A stretch of 17,695 nt of DNA, from positions 1 through 17,695 of the forward strand of contig CAMNLN010000031.1 of NCBI GenBank assembly GCA_946543025.1, read 5' to 3'. The stretch is from an uncultured Verrucomicrobiota bacterium (GTDB taxonomy: Bacteria; Verrucomicrobiota; Kiritimatiellia; RFP12; UBA1067). The position numbers were made by a program, and so were the translations under genes. A model generated the notes under the pieces. It did not search any database, was not told the origin of the DNA, and saw only the letters and a list, made by a program, of their open reading frames with translations. Below, one piece after another: positions 7,439 to 15,900 of the stretch. Numbering within the stretch: position 1 is the stretch's first letter; the number at the start of each line of letters is the position of its first letter.

Positions 7439-10051
7439 ATGCGAAAGATGCTGATCGCCGCCGTGATGGCAGCAACGGGGGCGGCGTGCGCCGAGGGGCC
7501 GACCGTCGCGTCGATCGAAGGCGGAAGGCTGGAAATATCGGAGCCGGCCGTCTCGTTCTTCATACGGATCGTCTATCCCAAGTGGCAGGGACAGGCCGTG
7601 GGGCGTGGCGAGTTCGTGTCGGAAGGGGACGGGCTCAGGCGGTTCGACTTCTCCGACGCGAAGAACAACCCGGCCGCGGCCAAGGCGACCGGCCTCCTGC
7701 ATGTGGCCGGGGACGGGCGTGGCGGCGTGGACGTGCACTACCGCGTGACGCTCCCCGAAGCGGTCGACGCCCAGCAGATCGGCCTGCAGGCGGCCGTTCC
7801 CACGGATTCCCTCGCCAGGGGATCGCTCGTGGTAGACGGCAAGCCCTATCCTGTTCCGCGCGTGACGCCCGGCGGCGGGAACGTCTACTACGGCAAGGCG
7901 CGGCACGTCGGCTTCCGCGACGCCGCCGGGAAGATGCTGCTGCGGCTCGACTTCCCCCTGCCTTCGGTCATCTGCCTCATGGGAAGGTCGAGCGAGGTCT
8001 CCGTCGGATACACGATGCGCATTCCGCTCGGGGAGGCGGCGAAGTATCCGGCGGGCACGGTTCTGGAGCGCGCGTTCAGGATATCGGGGCCGCGGCCGTT
8101 CGAGGCGAACGACGGTACGCCGAAGGCGCGCGAGGCCGGGCCGGACTGGATTCCGTTCATGCCGGACAAGGACATCGTCGCCGGTTCCGCGTGCGACTAT
8201 TCCGGTCTGCGCGGCGAGGTGAAGCCGTGCGGGACGTACGGACGCGTCGTTGCCCGCGGGCCCCATTTCGAGTTCGAGCGCAGGCCTGGCGTGCCCGTGC
8301 GGTTCTACGGCGCGAACGTCTGCTTCGACGCCTGCTACATGGAGCACGCGAAGTCAGACCGGCTGGTAGAGCTCCTCTGCCGCGCGGGGTATAATTCCGT
8401 CCGCCTCCACCACTTCGACTGCAAGCTCACGCAGGGGTTCTCCCCCGACGCCACGGCGCTGGACCCGGACCGCATGGAGAAGCTGGACTGGTTTCTTTCG
8501 CGGTGCTACGCCGCCGGGCTGTACGTGACGACGGACTATTTCGTCGGACGTCTTGTCCCCCGCGCCGCTGTCGGGCTTTCAGGGAAGGGTGACGTCGCGC
8601 AGCGGGAATTCAAGTCCCTGGTCTACTCCAACGCGCTTCTGCGCGCCAACTTCAAGACGTATATCTCCAACTTCCTCGGGCACGTGAACAAGTACACGGG
8701 ACGGCGGTATGCGGACGAGCCCGGGCTTTTCGGCATCGCGTTCATCAACGAGGGGACCCCGCTGCCGCCCGCGTATCCGCCCGACACCGCCACCATCTGC
8801 CGCCTGGCCGACATGGAGACGGAGCTCGCGTCCGACCTGAAGGCGCACGTGCGCGAGAAGGTGGGAAGCCGCGTGCTCGTCTCCAACATCTCCTCCGGCT
8901 GGAGCCCGCCCGCGTTCCAGCTGCCGCGCGCGAAGGTGTACGACTACGTGGACGACCACTTCTACGTGGACCACCCGCGCTTTCCCGTCCGAGCATGGAA
9001 CCCGCCGTGGCGCTACGCCAACGCCAACCCCGTGCGCGACCCCGCCACGCACGGCTTTCCGCGCATTCTTTTCACCCGCCTCCTCGACAAGCCGTATACC
9101 GTCACCGAATACAACTACTGCGCCCCGTCGCGGTTCCGCATGGCCGGGACCCTGCTGGCCGGCGCGGCCGCGGCTCTGCAGGACTGGTCCGGGCTCTGGC
9201 GCTTCGAGTGGACGATGAGCTCCGACGACGCCGTGACGATGGATTACAAGGAACCGTTCCACGCGACGGGATTCAACACGCCGGGAGATCCGCTCCAGCT
9301 TGTGGGCGAGGGACTGTTTGCGGCGCTTTTCCTGCGCGGCGACCTTGCGCCGCACGAGAGGCTGGTGTCGGTCGCCATCGGCGAGGAGGCGTTGCGCGCG
9401 CCAAAGACGAACGAGGTGCTGAACGTGAAGCAGACGCCGTACGTCTGGGCCGGGTGGCGCGCGCGGATCGGTACGCGGCTCGTCGAGGGGCGTACGCCGG
9501 AGGGGATGGCGCAATGGCGCTACCCGGAGGCGTTCCGGCGTACTGGTGAATCCGTCGCCGCCGAGTTGCCGCCGGTGGCGCACGTGGGGGCGGAGTTCGA
9601 CGCCGGTTCGTTCCGCGTGGCCACGCCGCGCACGTGCGGACTGCTCGCCGAGGGCGGATACGTGGAGGCGGGGTCGCTGGCCGCAGACGTAAAGGCGGCG
9701 CCGGCGGCGGTGTGGGCGATCGCGCTGGACGGACTGCCGCTCCCCGAGGCGCGCCGCATCCTGCTGGTGCACGCCACGAACGTGGAGTCCACGGGCATCC
9801 GCACGCTCGATCTCCCGGGTTCGCTCACGGTGTTCGACCACGGACGGCTTCCGTTCCTGATGAGGCGCGGCACGGCCGACGTCTCGTTGGCCGTCGCCCG
9901 CGACGAATGGAAAGTGTACGCGCTTTCGCCGGGAGGGCGACGGCTGCGCGACGTGCCGTATCGCTTTGACGAACGCGGCCGGATGCGTTTGTCGTGCGAT
10001 ACCGCAACAGACCCTTCGCGCGCGACGTTCGCCTACGAGCTCGCACGGTGA
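7439..10051 (+). CDS. Secreted clan GH-A glycoside hydrolase (GH5-like)
   Basis: An 870-aa exported enzyme expected to cleave a glycan by a retaining mechanism. SD GGGAGG (7425-7430) sits 8 nt before ATG 7439, 15 bp after the exoprotein stop, so the two are cotranscribed. A signal peptide ends at ACA near residue 18. Residues about 20-250 look like an N-terminal beta-sandwich. The TIM barrel follows: RFYGANVCFD near 284, SVRLHHFD near 320, FINEG with the acid/base candidate Glu438, DDHFYVDH with the conserved barrel His, and TVTEYNY with nucleophile candidate Glu557. The 119-residue spacing of the two Glu and the N-E pair are typical of clan GH-A. Residues about 640-870 form a C-terminal beta region. 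Clan membership is well supported; family (GH5 or an unclassified relative) and substrate are not. Adjacent location to a pectin-type esterase suggests plant or mucosal glycans, as inference. Confidence 0.8.
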   Translation: MRKMLIAAVMAATGAACAEGPTVASIEGGRLEISEPAVSFFIRIVYPKWQGQAVGRGEFVSEGDGLRRFDFSDAKNNPAAAKATGLLHVAGDGRGGVDVHYRVTLPEAVDAQQIGLQAAVPTDSLARGSLVVDGKPYPVPRVTPGGGNVYYGKARHVGFRDAAGKMLLRLDFPLPSVICLMGRSSEVSVGYTMRIPLGEAAKYPAGTVLERAFRISGPRPFEANDGTPKAREAGPDWIPFMPDKDIVAGSACDYSGLRGEVKPCGTYGRVVARGPHFEFERRPGVPVRFYGANVCFDACYMEHAKSDRLVELLCRAGYNSVRLHHFDCKLTQGFSPDATALDPDRMEKLDWFLSRCYAAGLYVTTDYFVGRLVPRAAVGLSGKGDVAQREFKSLVYSNALLRANFKTYISNFLGHVNKYTGRRYADEPGLFGIAFINEGTPLPPAYPPDTATICRLADMETELASDLKAHVREKVGSRVLVSNISSGWSPPAFQLPRAKVYDYVDDHFYVDHPRFPVRAWNPPWRYANANPVRDPATHGFPRILFTRLLDKPYTVTEYNYCAPSRFRMAGTLLAGAAAALQDWSGLWRFEWTMSSDDAVTMDYKEPFHATGFNTPGDPLQLVGEGLFAALFLRGDLAPHERLVSVAIGEEALRAPKTNEVLNVKQTPYVWAGWRARIGTRLVEGRTPEGMAQWRYPEAFRRTGESVAAELPPVAHVGAEFDAGSFRVATPRTCGLLAEGGYVEAGSLAADVKAAPAAVWAIALDGLPLPEARRILLVHATNVESTGIRTLDLPGSLTVFDHGRLPFLMRRGTADVSLAVARDEWKVYALSPGGRRLRDVPYRFDERGRMRLSCDTATDPSRATFAYELAR

Positions 10052-10177
10052 CGGGGCCCCGGCGTGTGCGCTTGAGGCGAATTTGCAAGTTGTGCTTGCG
10101 GAAGCCCGAAAATTCGATTAAAATAAAAATAACGGATGTACCATGTGTCCATCCGAACGACAAAAGGAAGTCAAAAC
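10052..10177 (+). promoter_or_regulatory. Intergenic region with promoter for the SUMF1-HzsA unit
   Basis: This 126-bp gap is more AT-rich than its surroundings. The best promoter is TTGCGG (10096-10101), a 17-bp spacer, and TAAAAT (10119-10124), which predicts a start near 10131 and a leader of about 47 nt. A short perfect palindrome CGGGGCCCCG lies just after the glycosidase stop; it has no T-run, so I do not call it a terminator. The SD GGAAG at 10166-10170 serves the ATG at 10178. Confidence 0.5.
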
Positions 10178-11416
10178 ATGAAACGAGTGATGCTTGGCTT
10201 GGCGGTTACGTGCATGGGCGGCGTTTTTGCCGAGAACCTAACGCAGACCATTGCCATCGACAATGTTGCGCTTCGGCAGGATCGCGGTACGCAGAAGGTC
10301 TACGTGACATACGACCTGGCGAACGACGGCGACGAACCGGCGTTCGTCGTCCTCGACATTCTCACGAACGGCGTTTCCATCGGGCGGGCCAACATCCAGA
10401 CCGTGAGCGGCGACGTCTCGGACGGCGATCTTTCGCAGACCGTCACCGTCGGCACGGGCAAGCAGATCGTATGGGATGCGCGCCGGGACTGGAAGGGCCA
10501 CCTTTCGTCCAACACGACCGCGCGCGTGACGGCCTACTACGCCGGACATCTCAACCAGATTCCCGGCGTCTACATGAAGATCGACCTCTCCGGCGGCAGT
10601 TCCGCCGCCAGCTATCCCGTGAGCTACAGTCTCGCCGGGCCGAACATGTCGGATACCGCCTCCTACACCAAGAATGCGCTCTGGCTGCGACGATGCGAAC
10701 CGGGCGTGTTCATCATGGGATCGCCCGCAGGCGAGATCGGACACAACACGAGCGGCCATGAAGACCAGCATCAAGTTACGCTTAACAACGCTTTCTTTCT
10801 CAGCGTGTTTGAGGTGACGGAGGGACAGTACAAGCAGGTGATGGGAACATGCCCATCCTCCAACGGCGACACCCGTCCGGCGGTCAAGTGCGGATACAAC
10901 ACGCTCCGTGGTACGACCTACAGCTGGCCCCAGTCAAGCGAGGTGGACGAAAACACCTTCTTCTACAAGCTTCGTGCGCGTACCTCCTTGACCGATGCCG
11001 ATCTTCCGACGGAGGCCCAATGGGAGTACGCCTGCCGTGCGGGTTGCACGAACGGCTACTACAACGGCCTGAATCCGACGGTGATGAACGGCACGGATCC
11101 GAACCTGACGCCGATCGCCTGGTATAACCGGGTCGGCTGTTCCGGTCTTCAGCCTGTCGGCGGCAAGCTTCCGAACGCCTGGGGGTTCTACGACATGATT
11201 GGCAATGCCTACGAGGCGGTGCTGGACTGGTTTTCCGATTCCATCACCTCCTATACGACGGATCCTGTAGGCCCCGCGACCGGCACGGCCCGTGTTCTGC
11301 GCAGCGGCTCGTGGGACACGCAGCCTAGCTGGAACCGGTGCGCATGGCGCTTGAGCTGGGGCCATGCGTCCAACCACGCATCGCAAGGCTTCCGCGTCTG
11401 CTGGACTGTCAGGTGA
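10178..11416 (+). CDS. Secreted SUMF1-domain protein without FGE catalytic cysteines (paralogue 1)
   Basis: A 412-aa exported protein. ATG 10178 with SD GGAAG is preferred over an in-frame ATG at 10136, because the signal peptide (residues 1-18, cut at VFA/EN) starts here. Residues about 20-125 form an immunoglobulin-like beta module ending in GTGKQIVWDARRDWKG, a pattern common in PVC-group SUMF1 proteins. A linker with IPGVYMKIDLSGG follows. The SUMF1/formylglycine-generating-enzyme fold covers about 170-412 (FIMGSP, VFEVTEGQYKQVMG, DLPTEAQWEYACRAG, WGFYDMIGNAYE, VLRSGSW). In true FGE the copper-binding cysteines sit in a GSYMCHRSYC-type segment; here the equivalent GSWDTQPSWNR has no Cys at either place, so oxidase activity is unlikely. 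No sulfatase is nearby. It is first of a four-gene run. A structural or ligand-binding role is the best guess. Confidence 0.85.
   Translation: MKRVMLGLAVTCMGGVFAENLTQTIAIDNVALRQDRGTQKVYVTYDLANDGDEPAFVVLDILTNGVSIGRANIQTVSGDVSDGDLSQTVTVGTGKQIVWDARRDWKGHLSSNTTARVTAYYAGHLNQIPGVYMKIDLSGGSSAASYPVSYSLAGPNMSDTASYTKNALWLRRCEPGVFIMGSPAGEIGHNTSGHEDQHQVTLNNAFFLSVFEVTEGQYKQVMGTCPSSNGDTRPAVKCGYNTLRGTTYSWPQSSEVDENTFFYKLRARTSLTDADLPTEAQWEYACRAGCTNGYYNGLNPTVMNGTDPNLTPIAWYNRVGCSGLQPVGGKLPNAWGFYDMIGNAYEAVLDWFSDSITSYTTDPVGPATGTARVLRSGSWDTQPSWNRCAWRLSWGHASNHASQGFRVCWTVR
10565..10596 (+). repeat. 32-bp segment identical to 12044-12075
   Basis: These bases are identical between the two SUMF1 paralogues and encode the linker GVYMKIDLSGG. 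The surrounding coding sequence is similar but diverged, so this marks the best-conserved part of a tandem gene duplication, not a mobile repeat. Confidence 0.8.
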
Positions 11417-11426
11417 GGAGGTTGGC

Positions 11427-11651
11427 ATGAAAAACCTTCTTCTTTTGGCCGCTGGATTAGTTCTTGGCGCGTTGTTCGCCGCAGACGGCTCGGGAACGTC
11501 CGCCGTCGCCATCCTGATCGACACCACGGACCATGACGGATCCGCCACGGTTCCGCTCGTGGAGACGCGGGCGGGCGTGTCTGCCGCCACCGCAGGCGAG
11601 GAGACGGTCGATACCGTCACGGATCTTGGCTCGCTTCTCATCATCCGGTGA
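11427..11651 (+). CDS. 74-aa secreted miniprotein of unknown function
   Basis: ATG 11427 follows the previous stop by 10 bp; the SD GAGGAGG (11415-11421) overlaps that stop, so translational coupling is likely. The frame is open upstream to 11364, inside the SUMF1 gene, but the SD and signal peptide fix the start. Residues 1-18 are a textbook signal peptide (MKNLLLLAAGLVLGALFA). The mature 56 residues are acidic and Thr/Ser/Ala/Val-rich, without Cys or aromatic residues, and end in TDLGSLLIIR. I recognise no family. It sits between two SUMF1 paralogues and so may be a small partner or secreted peptide of them. Real expression is supported by the good SD, the signal peptide and coding spacing of 10 and 14 bp on either side; function is unknown. 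Confidence 0.7.
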   Translation: MKNLLLLAAGLVLGALFAADGSGTSAVAILIDTTDHDGSATVPLVETRAGVSAATAGEETVDTVTDLGSLLIIR

Positions 11652-11665
11652 GGGAGGAAAAGAAC

Positions 11666-12907
11666 ATGAGGCATCTTCTTTTCGTGATTTCAAGCGCCGT
11701 GGTCGTGACCGCGTGCGGCGTCGAGCCGCTCCTCGTCAAGAACGTGTCCGCCGCAGTGGAGCGGGGAACGCATCTGGTGAGGGTGTCCTACGATCTCTCG
11801 AACGAGGCCGACGAACCGGCGTACGTCACGCTGGACGCGCAGACGAACGGCATCTCCATCGGCTGGGACAAATTCCGTACGCTGGGCGGAGACGTGACGC
11901 GGCTCGCCGATCCGAGGCCCGTCGCGTGCGGCACGGGACGGTCGCTGACCTGGAACGCGCCCCTCGACTGGCCCGGCCAGCGCGTGGACAACGTGACGTT
12001 CCGCGTGCTCGCGCACCATACCAACGGCATCGCGCGCATTCCTGGCGTCTACATGAAGATCGACCTCTCCGGCGGTGCCGAGGCCGCGAGCTATCCCGTC
12101 ACCTACAGCTTCGCGGGACCCGACCTGACGGACACGAATTCCTACGCCAAGGGCACGCTGTGGATGCGGTGCATCGGACCTGCCGCATTCCAGATGGGGG
12201 CACAGCCGGACGATCCCGGGCGTGACATCTCGGGCAAAGAGTACCTGCATACGGTTACGCTCACGAAAGCGTTCTACATCGGCGTGTTCGACGTGACGGA
12301 ATACCAGTATCGGCAGGTGATGGGGGCGATCCCAAAGGAAAGCATCGCCAAGGGCGACGTCTATCCGGTCTCCGCCTGCAGCTACGACATCCTGCGCGGC
12401 ACCACGTACCAGTGGCCAGCCAGCGATAAGGTTGAAGCCGACACCTTCATCGGACGGCTCCGCGCGAAGGCTGGGCTGGAGGGTCTTGACCTTCCCACCG
12501 AGGCGCAATGGGAATACGCCTGTCGCGCGGGTACGGCCACGAGCCTCTACAACGGACACACCGCCTACGACAACGCCGACGTCTGGCAGCAGTCGATCGC
12601 ATGGTTTCGTCCCAACGCTTCAATCGGAAAAGGACGCCAGCCGATCGGCAGACGCGCGCCGAACAACTGGGGCCTCTACGACATGCTGGGGAACGTCTAC
12701 GAGCCGGTGCTGGACTGGTTCGCCGACGACATCCGCGCCTACACGCGCGACCCCGTGGGGCCTGCGACCGGCACGAGGCGCATTCTGCGCAGCGGCGCGT
12801 CAGGCGGCGTCGACTGGAACTGGGTTCGCTCGTCGTGGCGGCTTTCCTGGCCCGCCAGTTCGGCGCATGATTCATTGGGTGTGCGCCTCGCGCTCACGAT
12901 CGACTGA
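11666..12907 (+). CDS. SUMF1-domain protein without FGE catalytic cysteines (paralogue 2, possible lipoprotein)
   Basis: A 413-aa exported protein, a tandem paralogue of the gene at 10178. ATG 11666 has SD GGGAGG at 11652-11657, directly after the miniprotein stop; an in-frame GTG at 11648 overlaps that gene and is less likely. The N-terminus has a possible lipobox VTAC (residues 14-17), so it could be lipid-anchored at Cys17, unlike its paralogue. The beta module (about 25-120) ends in GTGRSLTWNAPLDWPG; the linker again has IPGVYMKIDLSGG; the SUMF1 domain covers about 165-413 (AFQMGAQ, VFDVTEYQYRQVMG, DLPTEAQWEYACRAG, WGLYDMLGNVYE, RRILRSGA). The segment after that, GASGGVDWNWVRSSWR, has no cysteine, so the FGE copper site is absent. 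A 32-bp stretch (10565-10596 and 12044-12075) is identical between the two genes. Probably structural or binding, partner unknown. Confidence 0.85.
   Translation: MRHLLFVISSAVVVTACGVEPLLVKNVSAAVERGTHLVRVSYDLSNEADEPAYVTLDAQTNGISIGWDKFRTLGGDVTRLADPRPVACGTGRSLTWNAPLDWPGQRVDNVTFRVLAHHTNGIARIPGVYMKIDLSGGAEAASYPVTYSFAGPDLTDTNSYAKGTLWMRCIGPAAFQMGAQPDDPGRDISGKEYLHTVTLTKAFYIGVFDVTEYQYRQVMGAIPKESIAKGDVYPVSACSYDILRGTTYQWPASDKVEADTFIGRLRAKAGLEGLDLPTEAQWEYACRAGTATSLYNGHTAYDNADVWQQSIAWFRPNASIGKGRQPIGRRAPNNWGLYDMLGNVYEPVLDWFADDIRAYTRDPVGPATGTRRILRSGASGGVDWNWVRSSWRLSWPASSAHDSLGVRLALTID
12044..12075 (+). repeat. 32-bp segment identical to 10565-10596
   Basis: Second copy of the conserved linker-coding segment, in the downstream SUMF1 gene. 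Perfect nucleotide identity, including third positions, inside otherwise diverged genes suggests either strong constraint or recent gene conversion. Confidence 0.8.
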
Positions 12908-12916
12908 CCTTACAAC

Positions 12917-15900
12917 ATGCAATCTGCCAACATGAAGAGTTTCAATTGCCATTTGCGCACCGTCGTTTGGGCGGGTGTACTGTCCATTGCGTGCGCGGCG
13001 CAGGCGCTTAAGAGCGACGAGCCGTATATTGCCGGCACAAGGCTCTTGGCGCTCGTACCGGCTCCGTTGCCGTACGCCTGCACCGCCGGAGGCGTGGCGC
13101 GGACGGACGAGCAGGGCCTCGAGAACGTGGCTCTGCGCAAGGGCGTGACGCCCCGCGCCTCGTCATCCCTCCACGTCGCGCCGCACCGCATCGAAAACCT
13201 CAATGACGGCGAGAACGGCAACCTGCACAGCTGGATCCTCGGCGAGAAGACAGGCTGGGTCCAGCTGGAGTTTGGGCACGAGCTGAACGTCTGCCGCATC
13301 GGTTTCGCGAGCGACGTGCGGAGGGAATACACCGACCGCGCGATTACGGCGTTTGACCTCCAGGTGCCGGATGGCAAGGGCTGGCGCACCGTGTTCACGT
13401 ACGTCGGCGAGCCGGTGATCGGCTATCGGCGGTTCTCCTTCGCGCCGGTCCGCACCGCGATCTTGCGGCTTGCGATTCGCGATTCCGTCCGCGCACAGCC
13501 GCGCATCGACGAGCTGGAGGTGTTCGGTTCGGATGCGCCGATCACCGCCGAACAGGTCGCACCGTACCGCAGTCCATACTTGCCGACGACCAACCGGCTG
13601 GAGCGCGCGGCGCTCGGCGAGGAGCTGGCCTGGCTCAAGCAGGAAGGCTGGGCCGACATCGAACGCATGCAGCTGCACGGTCACGGGTATCCCGAGGCGA
13701 TCGTACCGTTCCGCCAGGAGATCGACATTCTGCCGCTCCCTGATTTGCCTGTGGCGCCTGTTCCCGACGGCAGCGGAACGAACGCGGCGTGGCGCGCCTG
13801 TTCGCGCGGCGTGGCGCGTGTGGGACGGATCACGGACTGGGCCAGCTCTCCGCTCGTGGAGCAGTCCGTCGAGGCCGGAGTCGCAGGCGGATGCCTTTAC
13901 GCGGCGATCGAGGGGAAGCACTTTTTCTCGGCGAACCTTGCCGTGGTGGGCGTGCCCGGGACCGGGGCGTGCGGGATGCTGGCGCACGACAAGTCTGGGC
14001 TTGTGTTTACGCGCCTCTACAGCCGCAACGCCCAGCCGAAGCCCGTGAAGGGCGTGTTCAATGCGGAGAAAAGCCGCGTAGAGTTCGCCTTGCCGCTTTC
14101 CGAATTTCCTGATGCCGCGAAGAAGGGAATCTATGTCACGGCGGGCATCGGAGGACGCTGGACGCCGAACGGCGGGCGGCCTGTGTGTTTTCGTCCTGCG
14201 GGCTGGCATGTGCGACAAGAGGGTTTTACGCGTGACGGCGGCTTCAAGATCGTGCTTGAGCTTCACCGACAGGGAGTAGAGGTGGCGATGACGAGTCCGC
14301 AGATGCGTACGCGTCGCCGGTACTTCCAGCCGAGTCCGATGAGACAGACGTACACGCTTGACCTGCGGCCGGACGACGTGTGCGGGACGTTGGGCCCGCG
14401 CTTGGAACTGGAGTTTCGCGAGCAGTCCGACGGCATGCCGTTCCGTCTTACGCTCTTCCGGTACGATCCTGCGGTGCGCATGCTTTCGCTCTACCGCGAA
14501 ATGCTGGAGCGGCGCGGGATGGACCTCGCGCCGTACCGTGCGTTCGCCGACGAGCACGCGGCGCTGGCGCGGAAGGGGGACATCGTGCCCGATCGCGCGT
14601 TTCTCTGGCGGCTCCGCACGGCGAAGCGGAAGCTCTTCCTCTCGGACCCCGCGCTCGCCCCGGCGACCTCGCTGCTCGTGAGCAAGCGCCATCCGTTCCA
14701 TCCGTCGCACAACTACAGCGTCCAGTTCGACTCCGCCTGGCGTCCGGGCGGCGGCGTGTGCCGCATCGACATCCCGCGCGACGGCGGGGCGCTCGATCCG
14801 GACGCGGCGAAGACGACGCTCCTGACGTCGGCGGGGACGGGCATGATCCGTACGCCGGCGCTCTCCTTCGACGCCACGCGGCTCTACTACGCCGAGCGAA
14901 ATTCTTTGACGAACTACTTCCGCATCTGGGAGCAAGACCTCGCGACGGGCAAGAGGCGACAGCTCAGCGACGACGGCCCGTTCCACGACTACTGGCCCAC
15001 GCCGCTGCCGGACGGCGGGATCGCGTTCGTCTCCACGCGCTGCAAGGTGCGGTTCCTTTGCTGGCGTCCGCAGGCCGCCGTCCTGTTTCGCATGGAGCGC
15101 GACGGCACGGGCGTGAGGCCGCTCTCGTTCGCCAACCTCTCCGAGTTCGCGCCGAGCGTGATGGACGACGGTCGCATCCTCTGGACACGCTCCGAGTACG
15201 TGGACAAGGGCGCGGACTACGGCCACACCGTGTGGACCATCCGCGCGGACGGGACGTATCCCGAGCTCACGTACGGCAACACCGTCGCGCTCCCGCAAGG
15301 CTTCGCCAACGCACGGATGATGCCAGGCACGCAGAACCTCTGCGCCACGATGATCTCGCACTTCGGCGACCTGAACGGCCCGCTCGCCATCATCGACCTG
15401 CGCAAGGGGCCTCACGACCCCTCCGCGATCCGCAACCTCACGCCCGAGGTGCCGCGTCCGGGCGCGCGGAGCTTTTCGGACACCTTCCGCGAGGCGTTTC
15501 CGCTCTCGGCGGACCTGCTGCTCGCGGCGTGGGCGCCCCAAGACCGGTTCGGCATCTGGGCGCTCGACCGCTACGGGAACCGCGAGCTCCTCTACGAGGA
15601 CGACGCCATCGACACCATCTGCCCGACGCTCTTCGCCGCACGCCCCGTGCCGCGCGTGATGAACGGCACGATCCGCGAGGAACTCAAGACGGCCGGCCAG
15701 GGCATATTCGTGGTGGAGAACGTCTACCGCGGCCTTGAGGGGCAGGTGAAGCCCGGCGCGGCCAAATGGCTGCGCATTTGCCAGGAGATGCCGGCGGTGC
15801 TCGACAAGATGCCGGACGGCACGTACCGCGCGGACCACACGCCGTTCATGCGCTGGTACGCTTCGCCGACGGACGTGCAGGGCGGCGCGTTCGGCTGGCC

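Noticed and set aside
6419..8347. A 642-codon open frame on the minus strand
   Set aside because: It crosses the junction of two well-supported plus-strand genes and has the low-complexity Arg/Val/Ala composition of a shadow.
10052..10065. CGGGGCCCCG palindrome as a terminator
   Set aside because: It has no loop of normal size and no T-run; the arms are too short to call.
10178..12907. Active formylglycine-generating enzymes serving sulfatases
   Set aside because: The two copper-binding cysteines are absent in both proteins and no sulfatase gene is present in the window.
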